The notes under the pieces were generated by a model. It ran no database searches. It was given only the letters and a program-made list of their open reading frames with translations, and had not been told where the DNA came from. This document shows, in pieces, positions 1-10,000 of a stretch of 64,000 bases of DNA (positions are counted from its first letter, which is position 1; the number at the start of each line of letters is the position of its first letter). Position numbers and translations under genes: made by a program. The stretch lies in assembly GCA_949825045.1 (NCBI GenBank), contig OX463836.1, positions 16,778,329 to 16,842,328 of the forward strand. Direction: 5' to 3'. The DNA comes from Argyresthia goedartella. Taxonomy: Eukaryota; Arthropoda; Insecta; Lepidoptera; Argyresthiidae.

Positions 1-1
1 T

Positions 2-203
2 TGTAGGAATTTTCTTGTGGGGAGCGTAGCGAATTGCTCCTCATGCGCGCGCGTCTCGATCTGAACTGGTTCGGTCAGGAAAGGGACGAACGAAAGGATG
101 CGAAAGGAAGAGTGAGTGTTTGAATGAGTGATTGATGCGTAGTGAGTGTAGCAATACTTAAATAATAGATAAATTGGTAATATTTTATATTTTGGCGTAG
201 ACA
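2..203 (-). repeat. BEL1 3' LTR
   Basis: A repeat with TGTAGG at its left and TAGACA at its right edge on the plus strand, matching 21848-22048 with about 97 percent identity by eye. The internal edge is at 203, next to a purine-rich stretch on the minus strand (about 213-232) that can serve as the polypurine tract. Confidence 0.9.
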
Positions 204-352
204 AGTCTGCCGGCCTAGAGGTTTCCTCTATATTAAGCTACAAGTTAACAGAGAATGTTAAAAATTAGTAAGTTAAAAAGTTAACAACAAAATAGATTCA
301 AATGCTAAAAAACCAGGATTTATATACTAATTTAAGATAAATTGAGTTTAGT

Positions 353-1060
353 TTATTGAGTAGGCAAAGTACAAACTCGGATTACTGGACGTATATAGCT
401 CCCAGAGGCAGTGCGAACTTTAACAGCTCTAACTACATTGTATTTTCCGGGATAGAGTTCATCAATAACTCCAAGAGGCCAACAAAGGGGATGAGCATTA
501 TTATCTTTTATAACCACGACTGTGCCTAGTTTAATATTATCGGATGGCTTGGTCCATTTTTCTCTTTGTTGAAGCGAAGTGAGATATTCCTAACTACAAC
601 GTCGCCAGAAATCATGTGTGAGTTTACATAACAACTGATAACGTGATAAACGATTATCAGGTTGATCTACAGAATTTTCAGCGGGCAAAAATTTTATAGG
701 AGTGACATTTAAAAAATGATTAGGAGTTAGTGCGGTTACATCAGGTTCAGAACTTGAAACACATAGAGGTCTGCTATTTAACAACCCTTCTATTTGCACC
801 AAGACTGTCATGAATTCTTCGTAGGTTAAGATCTGAGAGCCTATAGTTTTATATAAGTGAGTTTTAATGCATTGAACGTTTGCTTCACACAGGCCATTAA
901 AATGTGGGCCATACGGGGGGCTATGTTTAAATTGAATTTTATTATTTGATAAATAATTACCAATATATGTTTGGTGAGCTGTGGACTGTAATAAATCGTA
1001 AATTTCATTAAGTTTGCGCTTGGCGCCTATAAAATTTGTTCCACCATCGCTATAGATCAT
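353..1060 (-). pseudogene. BEL1 integrase catalytic core and C-terminus (broken)
   Basis: This is the 3' part of the BEL1 pol gene. The frame starting at 1060 reads the second catalytic Asp region (YSDGGTNFIGA) and then a segment ending near the expected E region (HFNGLCEANVQCIKTH), as in DDE integrases. A stop at 590-592 interrupts it. The same reading then resumes as the BEL integrase C-terminal domain (tryptophan, LG, PGKYNVVRAVKVRT-type pattern) and ends at a TAA at 353-355. Upstream, the link to the zinc-binding domain is destroyed by a small inverted duplication at 1115-1164. The integrase would have acted in the nucleus to insert BEL cDNA. This copy cannot make it in one piece. Confidence 0.85.
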
Positions 1061-1114
1061 GGAAGCTGGGCCTCTTCTACTAATAAAACGTTTGAAAGCT
1101 GAACCAATTCAAGA

Positions 1115-1164
1115 TTATGTATGCTTGTTTGTATGTAGCAAGACATACAAACAAGCATACATAA
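1115..1164. repeat. Perfect 22-bp inverted duplication with 6-bp spacer
   Basis: Arms at 1115-1136 and 1143-1164 are exact reverse complements with AGCAAG between them. One arm corresponds to normal BEL integrase coding sequence (AYVCLFVC on the minus strand). The other replaces the segment that should lead to the catalytic core. It looks like a local inversion-duplication that broke the gene. Confidence 0.85.
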
Positions 1165-1166
1165 GC

Positions 1167-3475
1167 CTATTGGCTTTTAATTCCTCGGCGTCTTATATGC
1201 GTTATATAAAAAGGACCAGCATAATCCACAGCGGTGTAGACAAAAGCTTTGGTTTGCGAGACTCGAAATGACGGTAAGTCACCCATGCGTGGGAAAGTGA
1301 ATTTAGGTTTAAGTCTGAAACATCTGTTACATTTATGCACGCGTTGACGAACTAAATTTCTAGCAGATAATATCCAGAATTTCTGTCTGAGCAATGCGAG
1401 TAAAAGTGATGGACCAGTGTGGAGGTTAGTTACATGATAGTTGTCAACAATAAGTTGAGTAATTAAATCCTTAGTAGGAAGCAAGATACCGACTCTAAGA
1501 ATGCCTTCTTGGTCGATGAAAGGGTTAAGTTTTGATAACGAGTTATTTAACAACTTTTTATTTTTTAACGCGGCAATTTCTTTAGAAAAGTGTTTGTTTT
1601 GAACATAACGAATTATGTAGTCTTCTGCAGTTTCGAGATCTTGAACGGTAATTTGTCCAGTGGAGCGCAATTTTCGTGAGAAACGGAGTCCGTATGTCAT
1701 CGAGCGTAGTAATGTTTTCCAATCGGAAATTCTTTCAGCCATCATGTCAATGGGATGAGATTCATGCGAGTTACTGACATTTTGAGCAACTAAACTTACT
1801 GTAGGTTTTGTTTCCAAAGTTTCAAAACAAACTTTCGGTTTGACTACAAAGTGTTTTACAGGCCAATCAGAAATTCTTTCAGCAGTCCACGAAGGACCGT
1901 GAAACCACAAGTCATTGTTCACGAGAGATTTAGCCGTTACAGGACGAGAGATAATATCTGCGGGATTCTCAACGCCTTTGACATGAAACCAATGTTTCGC
2001 GGGAAGTTTTGAATTTATTTCAGTAATTCTGTTCGCGACGAACGTGTGAAATTTATAAGCTGGAGAGTGAATCCAGATAAGTGTAATAGATGAATCTGAA
2101 AAGGCGTAGATTTCATCTATGTGACATCTGCGTAAGAATGTATCTCGAACGACGTCAATGAGATTTGCGAGAAGAAGCGCGGCGCGGAGCTCTATTCTAG
2201 CGAGAGGCATTTTAGCCAGTGAGGCGACACGTGACTTCCAGGACAGTAAATAAACTGAACCAGGTGAGTATGGGTCAGGACTAACCCGAATATAGACGTT
2301 AGCACCGTAGCACCTTTCGCTTGCATCCGAAAATCCAATGAGAGCGACGTGAGGCGAGTTTAAGCCAATATAGCGAGGAATTTTAATTCTTTCAAGATAA
2401 TGAAGCTCATTATGAAATTGGGTCCATTTATTTAAAATAGTGGGAGTAACTGGATCATCCCAATCAAGGTTTTCTGCCCAGCACTCTTGAACTAAGAGTT
2501 TCATAAAAGCGACAACAGGGGAGATAAGACCCAGAGGGTCGTATAAACGAGCGGTGACGGAGAGAATAGAGCGCTTTGTGCACTCCTGAATATCAGCGTT
2601 TATAGCAAATTGAAAATTGTCAGCAGCAGGCTGCCACTGCATACCTACAATTTTATGCGTCGTGGGAGAATCAGAGTCAAACTCTATAATGTCATCACCT
2701 TTGTGAGAAGGAGAAATTTTGTCCATGAGATCAGAGTAGTTGGATATCCATTTAGTAAGATTAAAACCACCGGAGGCGAACATTTGGAACATTTCACGGC
2801 AAGTCTTTTCTGCGTTAGCTACACCATCAACGGAGGAGATATAATCATCCATGTACATATGGTTTGCTGCTTCCACTGCGGCGAGCGGGAAGTGCTCGCG
2901 GCTGTCGTCGGCCAGCTGACGAACGACGCGCATTGCAAGGTAAGGCGCACTCGATATGCCGAAAGAAACGCGATTAAACTCGAATGTATCGATATTTGAT
3001 TGAGAATGAAATCTATAAAGAATGCGTTGAAAAGCGTGATGTTCGGGAGTAAGTTTTAATTGAAAATACATTTTTTCAATGTCTGCCGTCATAGCGACGG
3101 AGAACATACGCAAATTTATTAAAAGATCGAATATGTTAGTTTGTAAATTCGGACCTTTATAAAGTATATCATTTAGCGATTTTCCACTAGTAGTTTTACT
3201 ACTCGCGTCATTAACTATTCGCGTTTTAGTAGTCGATTTATCGGGGCGATAAACGGCGTGGTGCGGGATGTAATAAGAGCGATCAGGGGGTGTCTCTTTG
3301 GCGCTCTCAACCTTAGTTAAATAACCTCGGTCGATGTAATTTTGTATGGTGTCATTATAGTTTGAGCGTAAGTCCGGATTAGCGTCTAATTTTTTCTCTT
3401 GACTGAGAAGGCGGCGTTTCGCGATCGAATAGGAACTTCCTAATTGAGTAGGGTCCTCTTTAAAGGGCAGATGCA
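1167..3475 (-). pseudogene. BEL1 pol: reverse transcriptase, RNase H, integrase zinc domain
   Basis: About 770 codons of BEL/Pao pol, read on the minus strand. In order they show the pre-RT segment, the reverse transcriptase with its catalytic YMDD box (MYMDDYISS) about 240 residues in, the SARLYDPLGLISPV block typical of BEL/Pao, an RNase H domain (FSDASERCYGANVY, ending near PADIISRP), and the integrase HHCC zinc domain (NYHVTNLHTG then CNRCFRLKP) with the first core Asp (DYAGPF). An ATG at 3560 lies in the Polinton terminal repeat and is not a natural start. The true upstream codons lie beyond the Polinton at 18808. The frame is otherwise open over its length and stops at 1167. Confidence 0.9.
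3470..3475. other. Polinton target-site duplication, left copy (GATGCA)
   Basis: GATGCA directly abuts the left end of the Polinton. The same six bases directly follow its right end at 18802-18807. Six-base duplications are the known signature of Polinton/Maverick integration. Confidence 0.95.
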
Positions 3476-3678
3476 AGTAGGGTAACATTGGGGGTTCTGC
3501 ATCACAAATTCGCGCCGCTCGCTTCGCTCGCTCCGCTCGGTTTGTGCTGCAAAACCCCACAATGTTATCCTACCCTGCAGGTTTTAAACGGCAACCTGTT
3601 TATTCTGAAGTGTGTCTAATTCATACTGCACCTCTTTTCTATTGACTGATGACGACCTGAGCTACAAAATCTTATTGT
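3476..3678 (+). repeat. Polinton left terminal inverted repeat
   Basis: It matches the reverse complement of 18590-18801. Identity is complete from 3476 to 3617, then imperfect with a small indel. The outer 100 bp can itself fold: arm 3476-3508 pairs imperfectly with 3541-3575 around a GC-rich loop made of GCTCGC-like repeats. Confidence 0.94.
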
Positions 3679-4262
3679 ACGCTATGCAGTTAACAATTAG
3701 TCTGCTTGACAGACATAAAATAATGAAAATTGTGTCCACTAAGTGATCAATAATTTTCATTTCAAGATATAAAAAATAGCAGCAAAACCTTCGCGTTTCG
3801 AGAGATGTCTTTACTTGATACGTGGTATGTGGTACGTGGCACTTGTTGCGACATCTCTCTCAACACTTAGGTTGGTCTGGTATGTGGCATATGGTACTTG
3901 GCACTTGGTATGTGGTACTTGTTCCCTTGCGGTTATGTCTAAAGCTGCTTTCGGGTTGCCCAAACCCTAATCACCTCAAGAGACAAATTTGCATGGTTGA
4001 CAATGGGACATGTATAAGAGCAGTAGTAAATCGGGCCAATTTAACTAAAGCATCTCACACAGAACCAGTCTAACTGTAGTTTATCTTACACTTCTTATAT
4101 ACTAAAAGAATGAAAAACTTTGATAGCGCGATGTAGGACTTGATTCATTTTATACTGGAGAATTAAAGTTTTAAACCTGAATCCATATTATGATGACCCT
4201 TGGAACTCTGATGACAAGGTTGTGACGTATTTCATTCACACTGCATTTGTTTACTTAGAGAT
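3679..4262. other. Polinton left noncoding region
   Basis: No convincing gene. A stretch near 3820-3930 contains repeated TGGTATGTGG and GGCACTTG motifs, a degenerate short-period repeat. A plus-strand open frame of 83 codons over 3822-4073 has low-complexity composition taken from these repeats and is not supported as a gene. Confidence 0.5.
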
Positions 4263-4589
4263 GTCGTAGCCATATCGTCGATTTGGCCATATCACAATAT
4301 GGTCAGAAATGGCTTGACCATATCATGAAATGGGTTGCCATATCATGATATAACCTGTTTTAATGAAAACATGTCTTTTTAAAAGCATTGTTATTCAGCA
4401 CTGCATGATGTTTTTTTTGTGTTATACATGTCAAACTAACACGAAGACTATTCGAGGGCTTCGCTGCGCTCACTCCCTCTAGTCTTCACCTAAGCTACCG
4501 CAGTGTGTGCCCTAAAAGATTTAATCGATTTATGATATTTCACGTTTGGCCATATCGTGATATGGCCAATTCGATGATATGCCTACGAC
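4263..4589. mobile_element. MITE-1: foldback element with 6-bp target duplication
   Basis: About 327 bp flanked by imperfect inverted repeats of about 40 bp (4263-4302 and 4550-4589) whose outer ends read GTCGTAG and CTACGAC. AGAGAT directly precedes it (4257-4262) and directly follows it (4590-4595), a perfect 6-bp duplication. The inner part is full of CCATATC/GATATGG palindromes, including an exact 10-bp inverted repeat with a 2-base spacer at 4547-4568. There is no coding capacity. The superfamily is not recognised. Confidence 0.8.
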
Positions 4590-4682
4590 AGAGATATTCC
4601 TTATAAGTGTTCCATGTCATAATCATAACAAACTTATGCATATAAGGAGCTATCACGAATAAGGAAGGCGCTATGCGCTTTA

Positions 4683-5004
4683 TACAGGGTGTTGATTTGT
4701 AAAGTTACGCCGAGCTCAGAGGTGGTTAAATACATGATACTAAAGCAAAAATAAATTTTTTTTTTTCAGTAAAAATTAAATTAATATTTTTTTGATTTTA
4801 CAAATATTAAAAAAACATAGAAATGTCGTCCAAAAAGTGTTGCACTGGGTGGATTGAGGTTCAGGGCGCGGGGAAGAGTCTATTAGCACTCGGGCGCGGT
4901 GACTGGGGGGGTGTATCCACACTTTTAGGTAATTTCAGGAAAATTTTCAGATGGTAAACTATCGGCTCTGAGTCGGGTGTAACTTTACAAATCAACACCC
5001 TGTA
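4683..5004. mobile_element. MITE-2: TA-flanked, CAGGGTG-ended element
   Basis: Exact 26-bp inverted repeats (4683-4708 and 4979-5004) start TACAGGGTG, and weaker pairing extends inward to about 40 bp. The terminal TA is consistent with a Tc1/mariner-type TA target duplication. About 320 bp, noncoding, nested in the Polinton left region. Confidence 0.82.
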
Positions 5005-5573
5005 TGAATCCATTGCATTGAGAGCTCAACATAATTCAGTTATCCTAAACAATTGTCTCAAAAACCATGCTCTTAAAAACCCTGCTTACATTGAAATTTT
5101 CACTGCTTGTTTAGAGTGGACGATATTTTTAATGATGTCAATAAACCCATCAATGTATTTAAAGGTACATCTCATAACCATTTAAAAATTATGTTTCTAA
5201 TTACACACTTGTCCTTATCCAGTACAACCATTGACCAAATTCAGTCAGCTAAGGCAGCGTTCATACAATGATTGTTAATAGTTGGAAACAAAATTGATAA
5301 TAAGTACTTGAAATATACTAAGTATAAGGTTCAAAATCCTATGCCATTAGATTTTTTTAATTTTTTTTATTACACCGGTTAACAGTATTTTTTCCATTGA
5401 AAGTTCGATGTTGATGCACCTTTATAAATCAAAGCTTATAAATATTGATGCAACTAGATGAAAGCCGCTTTTCTAATACTTGCGTCGATATCTTCGAGTG
5501 AGCTCGTGTTTTGTGAATTAGTGCTGCTGAAGAACTGAAGACATAAGTATGTAAGTTTGATTTTTTATCACTT
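5005..5573. other. Noncoding stretch left of the spliced gene
   Basis: AT-rich with no supported coding frame. A strong donor-like GTAAGT at 5531-5536 could end a 5' untranslated exon of the gene that follows, but no start codon precedes it in a usable frame. Confidence 0.4.
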
Positions 5574-5599
5574 ATGGATCCCGCACTTGGATACCTTGT

Positions 5600-5736
5600 G
5601 TCATGGGAACCAGAAACAGCGATAATACAAACATGTTAATCTCTAAGACCTAGGAAGGTTTTTTTGTCCCAACGGAATTAGAATCCGAAACCTCTAGCAT
5701 GGTAGGCAGACGTACAACCGCTGCGCCACCGAGACC

Positions 5737-5781
<45 letters not shown>
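5600..5781 (-). repeat. tRNA-derived SINE head plus T44 homopolymer
   Basis: Read on the minus strand from about 5737 there is a box A-like segment (GTGGCGCAGCGGTTG) and a degenerate box B (GGATTCTAATTCC), as in tRNA-derived SINEs. It lacks a closed tRNA acceptor stem. An uninterrupted T run of 44 bases (5738-5781) abuts it; on the minus strand this is poly(A) upstream of the head, so it may be the tail of another retroposon or a target-site tract. Confidence 0.6.
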
Positions 5782-5800
5782 CATTCTATTAATATTTTAG

Positions 5801-6813
5801 GTGGTCCAGCCCATTTGATTCTGACGTAGACGAGGAGATCAGGAGCGAAGTTCAGAAGAAAAAACCTGCTGCGAAGGCGAAAAAAACTTCAACCCCTAAA
5901 GCGAAAAAAGCGGCGGCAATCCCAACACCAGCACTAACTGATGCCGGTTCTGAGTCGGATGAGGAGCCCATTCCTTGTGCTCAGCCCAAGAAACGGAAGA
6001 GAATTGCTACCTTCCCAGATTCCGAGGTAAGCTTTAATATTATTTTATTTAAACAACCATTTCTCATGTTTTAAACTAAATGTAGCATCTTGTTTGAATA
6101 ATATTTTATGCTCGTCTATTTTAATTTTTTAATCATTATTTACTTTTATCTGTAGCACAAACATGTAAACATTCAAGATCTGATGTTTGTTTTTTATTTA
6201 GTTATCCAGCCGGGATTCGAATCCGCGATCCCTCGCATGGTAGGCAGACGCACAACTTCTGCACCGCAAGCCCCACCCCTAATTTTATTTGTAATTACTT
6301 TGATTAACTTTTGATTAAAGATATACCAAAAATGTTTCGTAAAAACAATTTCCTCTTATCTTAATCCAACTTAACTCACAGTTTTAAAATAATTGCTAAT
6401 AATAATTGATTGACATGCATATTTTACTAGTGAAATTACATTGACAATGTAAAATATATTTTTTTTAAATAATAGCGAATGCCTATTTCACATCTTTACA
6501 GGATGAGCTAGAGCCGATTCGTGCATCAGCGCTCAAGAACTTTCTTTCACGTCGCACCGGCTCGGGGTGTTCATTCCAGTCCGATCCTTCACGTCGAGGC
6601 GAATATTATGTGGAGCTACGGGTGTACAACAGCCGTGAGTTAGAGGGAAGCAAGTTAGGAGATCGGGACAGATGTAAATTGGCTTTGATACATATGAAAA
6701 CGAATGTAAATGGAGATGCTCCCCTATGGCATTCGATTTCAAAAGTAGTTACTGATAGTAAGGAGCAATTCAAGGGAGTAAGACCAGTCATTTATCCTTT
6801 GAATATTATGTAA
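5801..6813 (+). CDS. Uncharacterised spliced gene with acidic/basic N-terminus and nuclear localisation signal
   Basis: Two coding exons, 5801-6026 and 6502-6813, are joined by a 475-bp intron with GTAAGC donor and TTTACAG acceptor; both sides are in phase 0. Exon 1 follows a T-rich ATATTTTAG acceptor at 5800 and has no in-frame ATG, so an upstream exon is needed. One weak option is an ATG at 5574 with a donor after 5599, which would fit the phase. The roughly 75-residue first part is Lys/Ala/Pro-rich with acidic patches (SESDEEP) and a PKKRKR nuclear signal. The second, of 103 residues, is a compact-looking domain ending in PLNIM that I do not recognise. The exons are visibly richer in G+C than the Polinton core genes, suggesting separate origin or capture. 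A SINE head sits in the intron. Function unknown. Confidence 0.62.
6190..6285 (-). repeat. tRNA-derived SINE head in the intron
   Basis: On the minus strand it has a box A-like stretch (GTGCAGAAGTTGTGCGTC) followed by a perfect box B core (GGATTCGAATCC), then an A-rich tail. The acceptor arm does not pair, so it is not a tRNA gene. It shares the GTCTGCCTACCATGC block with the head near 5700, so both belong to one family. Confidence 0.65.
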
Positions 6814-7047
6814 TGCAAAGCTGTCGATATCCGAATATCGCAAGCGTAAGAATCAGCCTCCGTCTGTCATTTATCCTTTGTTTTTTTAAATCTTAATATT
6901 TTTAGCAACTTATTAACATAAAAATTCATGTAATCAATACAAGTCATTGTTATAATTTTTTCATCGTTCACATAATTTGATATTTTACTAATCTTTTACA
7001 ACAGCAGTATTTGATTAAATAGATAATTCTCTTACCTACAGATAAAA

Positions 7048-10000
7048 ATGGTTTATTGTCAAGAATGTCAAGCATATGTCTCACGATTATCTTCTCACAA
7101 GAAAAGTAGCATTCACAAATCTAACTGTTTGATACGAACTGAGTTAAGCAATGTTAAAATAATAGCAACAGCGTTTAGAAATAGAATAATCAGTTATAGA
7201 GTCAATCCTGAAAAAGAATATCTTGTACCTGATTTTTTTTTGTCAGATAACTATTCTACCGTTAGTAATCTTATAAGCACCCTTCTAAGAAAACATCGAT
7301 CGTTAAAAGTAAACATAGAACTTTTTATTACATATAATCTACCTAAAGATAACACTCAATCTTTAAAATCATTTAACACAAAATATACCATGGTATTGCA
7401 AAGTACTGATATTTCCGTTTTATACCATGATTTATCAAACCTTTTGCTAATGAAGTGCTTAGAGTTTGAACACGCAGAGTCGGGGTGGACTATAGAGTCA
7501 GTAAGTCATTTGGAGATAAACATTGCGAAATTTAGTCCGTTGAAAGCAGGATCGTACATACCACTTCCGAAAAGTATTCAAAACACAAAGTCTTGTCTAA
7601 ATATAAAAAATAATGATGAGTACTGTTTTTTGTGGAGCATTGTAGCACATTTATATCCTGCAAAAAATAATCCCAATAGACTTTCATCTTACCCTCATTT
7701 CTCTAACTTTTTTAACACTTCAGGAATGTCATTTCCCCCCAGCTTTAAATGTATTAAATGGTTTGAAAGACATAATACGGGAGTGAGTGTCAATATTTAT
7801 GGATTAGATGAACATGGTAGTATAACAGGTCCTCTATACAAAACTTTGCGAAGACGTGTTGAGCATGTGAATTTGTTATTTATCAGTTGTAAATCGAAAA
7901 ATCATTTCTGTTTAATTAAAGATATGGGAAAGCTCTTACACAACCAACTCACGAAACACAAATCACGAATTCATCTTTGTGATGAATGCTTCATGTACTT
8001 TAGTACAGAAGAGAAGTTAGCAAGTCATAATTGTGCAGGGATACAGACTGTTCTTCCTGAGGAAGGCAGCAAAACAGGTTTTTCAAATTATGAAAGAACA
8101 CAAAGGATTCCAATAGTGATATATGGTGACTTCGAGAGTTTACTCCGCGAGTATTCAGATAAACATAAATCCACTCATGTAGAGAATGTGCAGGTACACG
8201 AAGCAACTTGTTTCGGTTATTTCATTTGTTGTAAGTCTAATCCAGAGTTAAATGATTATGTTTCCTACAGGGGTTCCAACTGTTCTCAAAAGTTTTGTGA
8301 GTCAATTTGCAAGGATTTGCTTCGTTTACATAAAATATTATCTGTACAAAGAGAAATGACTCCCTTAACAGAAGAAGAAAAATTAAGAGTGGAAAATACA
8401 ACTAACTGTCATATATGTAAAAAATCATTTTCTCTCGAAGATACAAAAGTTCTAGATCATGATCACTTTACTGGGAAATTTAGAGGACCTGCACACAATT
8501 CATGCAATTTAAATTGTAAGACTTGTCCATTCATTCCAATAATTTTCCATAACCTTTCTGGTTACGATTGTCATCTATTTATTGTAGAGCTATCTAAAAT
8601 ATGTGGTCGCATTAAACTATTACCAAAAAACAAAGAAAAATATATTTCCTTTACAAAGTTTATCCCACTTGACAGACAACATACTGCTCAGCTGAAATTT
8701 GTTGATTCTTTAAATTTTTTGGATTCAAGTTTAGATAATCTCATTAAAACACTTGAAACCGAAGACTTCATTAACTTAAAGTCATTTTATGAAGATGAAA
8801 AGATGTTTAATTTAGCTCGGAGAAAAGGTGTCTTTTGCTATGACTATGTAGATTCGTGGGATAGATATAATGAGACCACATTACCAGACAGAAACAAATT
8901 TTATAACAAACTCACTTCTGAGATTATTACCAATGATGATTATAATCATGCTATGAATGTTTGGGAAACATTTGGAATGAAAACTCTTGGAGACTATACA
9001 GATTTTTACTTGAAATGTGATGTTTTATTACTTTCTGACGTATTTGAAAAATTTAGATTTATGAGTCTTAATCATTACAATCTAGACCCTTGTCACTATG
9101 TTTCTTCACCATCTTTAAGTTGGGATGCTATGCAGCTTTATACAGGTGTTGAGTTAGACTTAATATCAGATGTTGAAATCTATCAAATGTTTGAAAAAGG
9201 TATCAGAGGGGGTTTAGCTCAATGCTCACGACGGTATGCAAAAGCGAATAATAAATATTTATCCGATTATAAACCTAACATATCTTCAAATTATTTAATG
9301 TATTTTGACTGTGTTAATTTATATGGATATGTGATGATGTCAAAATTACCCACCGGAAATTTTAGATTTTTAAAAGAAAATGAATTGATCAATTTTAATG
9401 TCATGACGATAAGTTCTCATAGTGATACAGGTTTCATTCTTGAAGTAGATTTACATTATCCTTCTGAAATTCATGACAATCATGCAGATCTACCGTTTGC
9501 TGCAGAACAATTAAAGGTTCCATTTCCCCTTGGTAAAAATATAAAATTAGTATCCAATTTATTTGATAAATATAAGTATGTGATTCATTATGTACATTTA
9601 CAAAAATGCTTAGAACATGGCTTACAATTACTTAAAATTCATAGAGTTCTTTCATTTGATCAAAGAGCATTTTTAGAACCTTATATAACTCTCAATACAA
9701 CTCTAAGACAAAACGCAAAGTCTGAATTCGAAAAAAATTTTTTCAAGAAACAAAATAACTCAATTTTTGGTAAGACTATAGAGAATAAGAGAAAGCAGGT
9801 AGATGTGAAACTGATAAACATTTGGTCTGATTCATCAAATAAAACAAACAAATATATTGGTGCTGAAAAATATATAAGCGCTCCTAATTTTAAAAATTTG
9901 GCCATTATTTCAAAAGATTTGGTAGTCATACAGATGGAGCCCTCAAAAGTCATTCTGGATAAACCAATTTATGTAGGTTTTAGTATATTAGATCTAGCAA

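Noticed and set aside
3541..3560. ATG at 3560 as the start of BEL1 pol
   Set aside because: The first 28 codons lie in the Polinton terminal repeat; the natural upstream coding sequence is on the far side of the Polinton.
3822..4073. 83-codon plus-strand frame in the Polinton left region
   Set aside because: Its sequence comes from a TGGTATGTGG-type repeat, with no family resemblance and no gene-like context.
5640..6285. tRNA genes at the two box A/box B sites
   Set aside because: The acceptor stems do not close and the anticodon arms are poor; they look like tRNA-derived SINE heads.
6606..6791. Minus-strand frames opposite the second exon of the spliced gene
   Set aside because: They are shadows; the plus-strand frame has matching splice sites and a continuous upstream exon.
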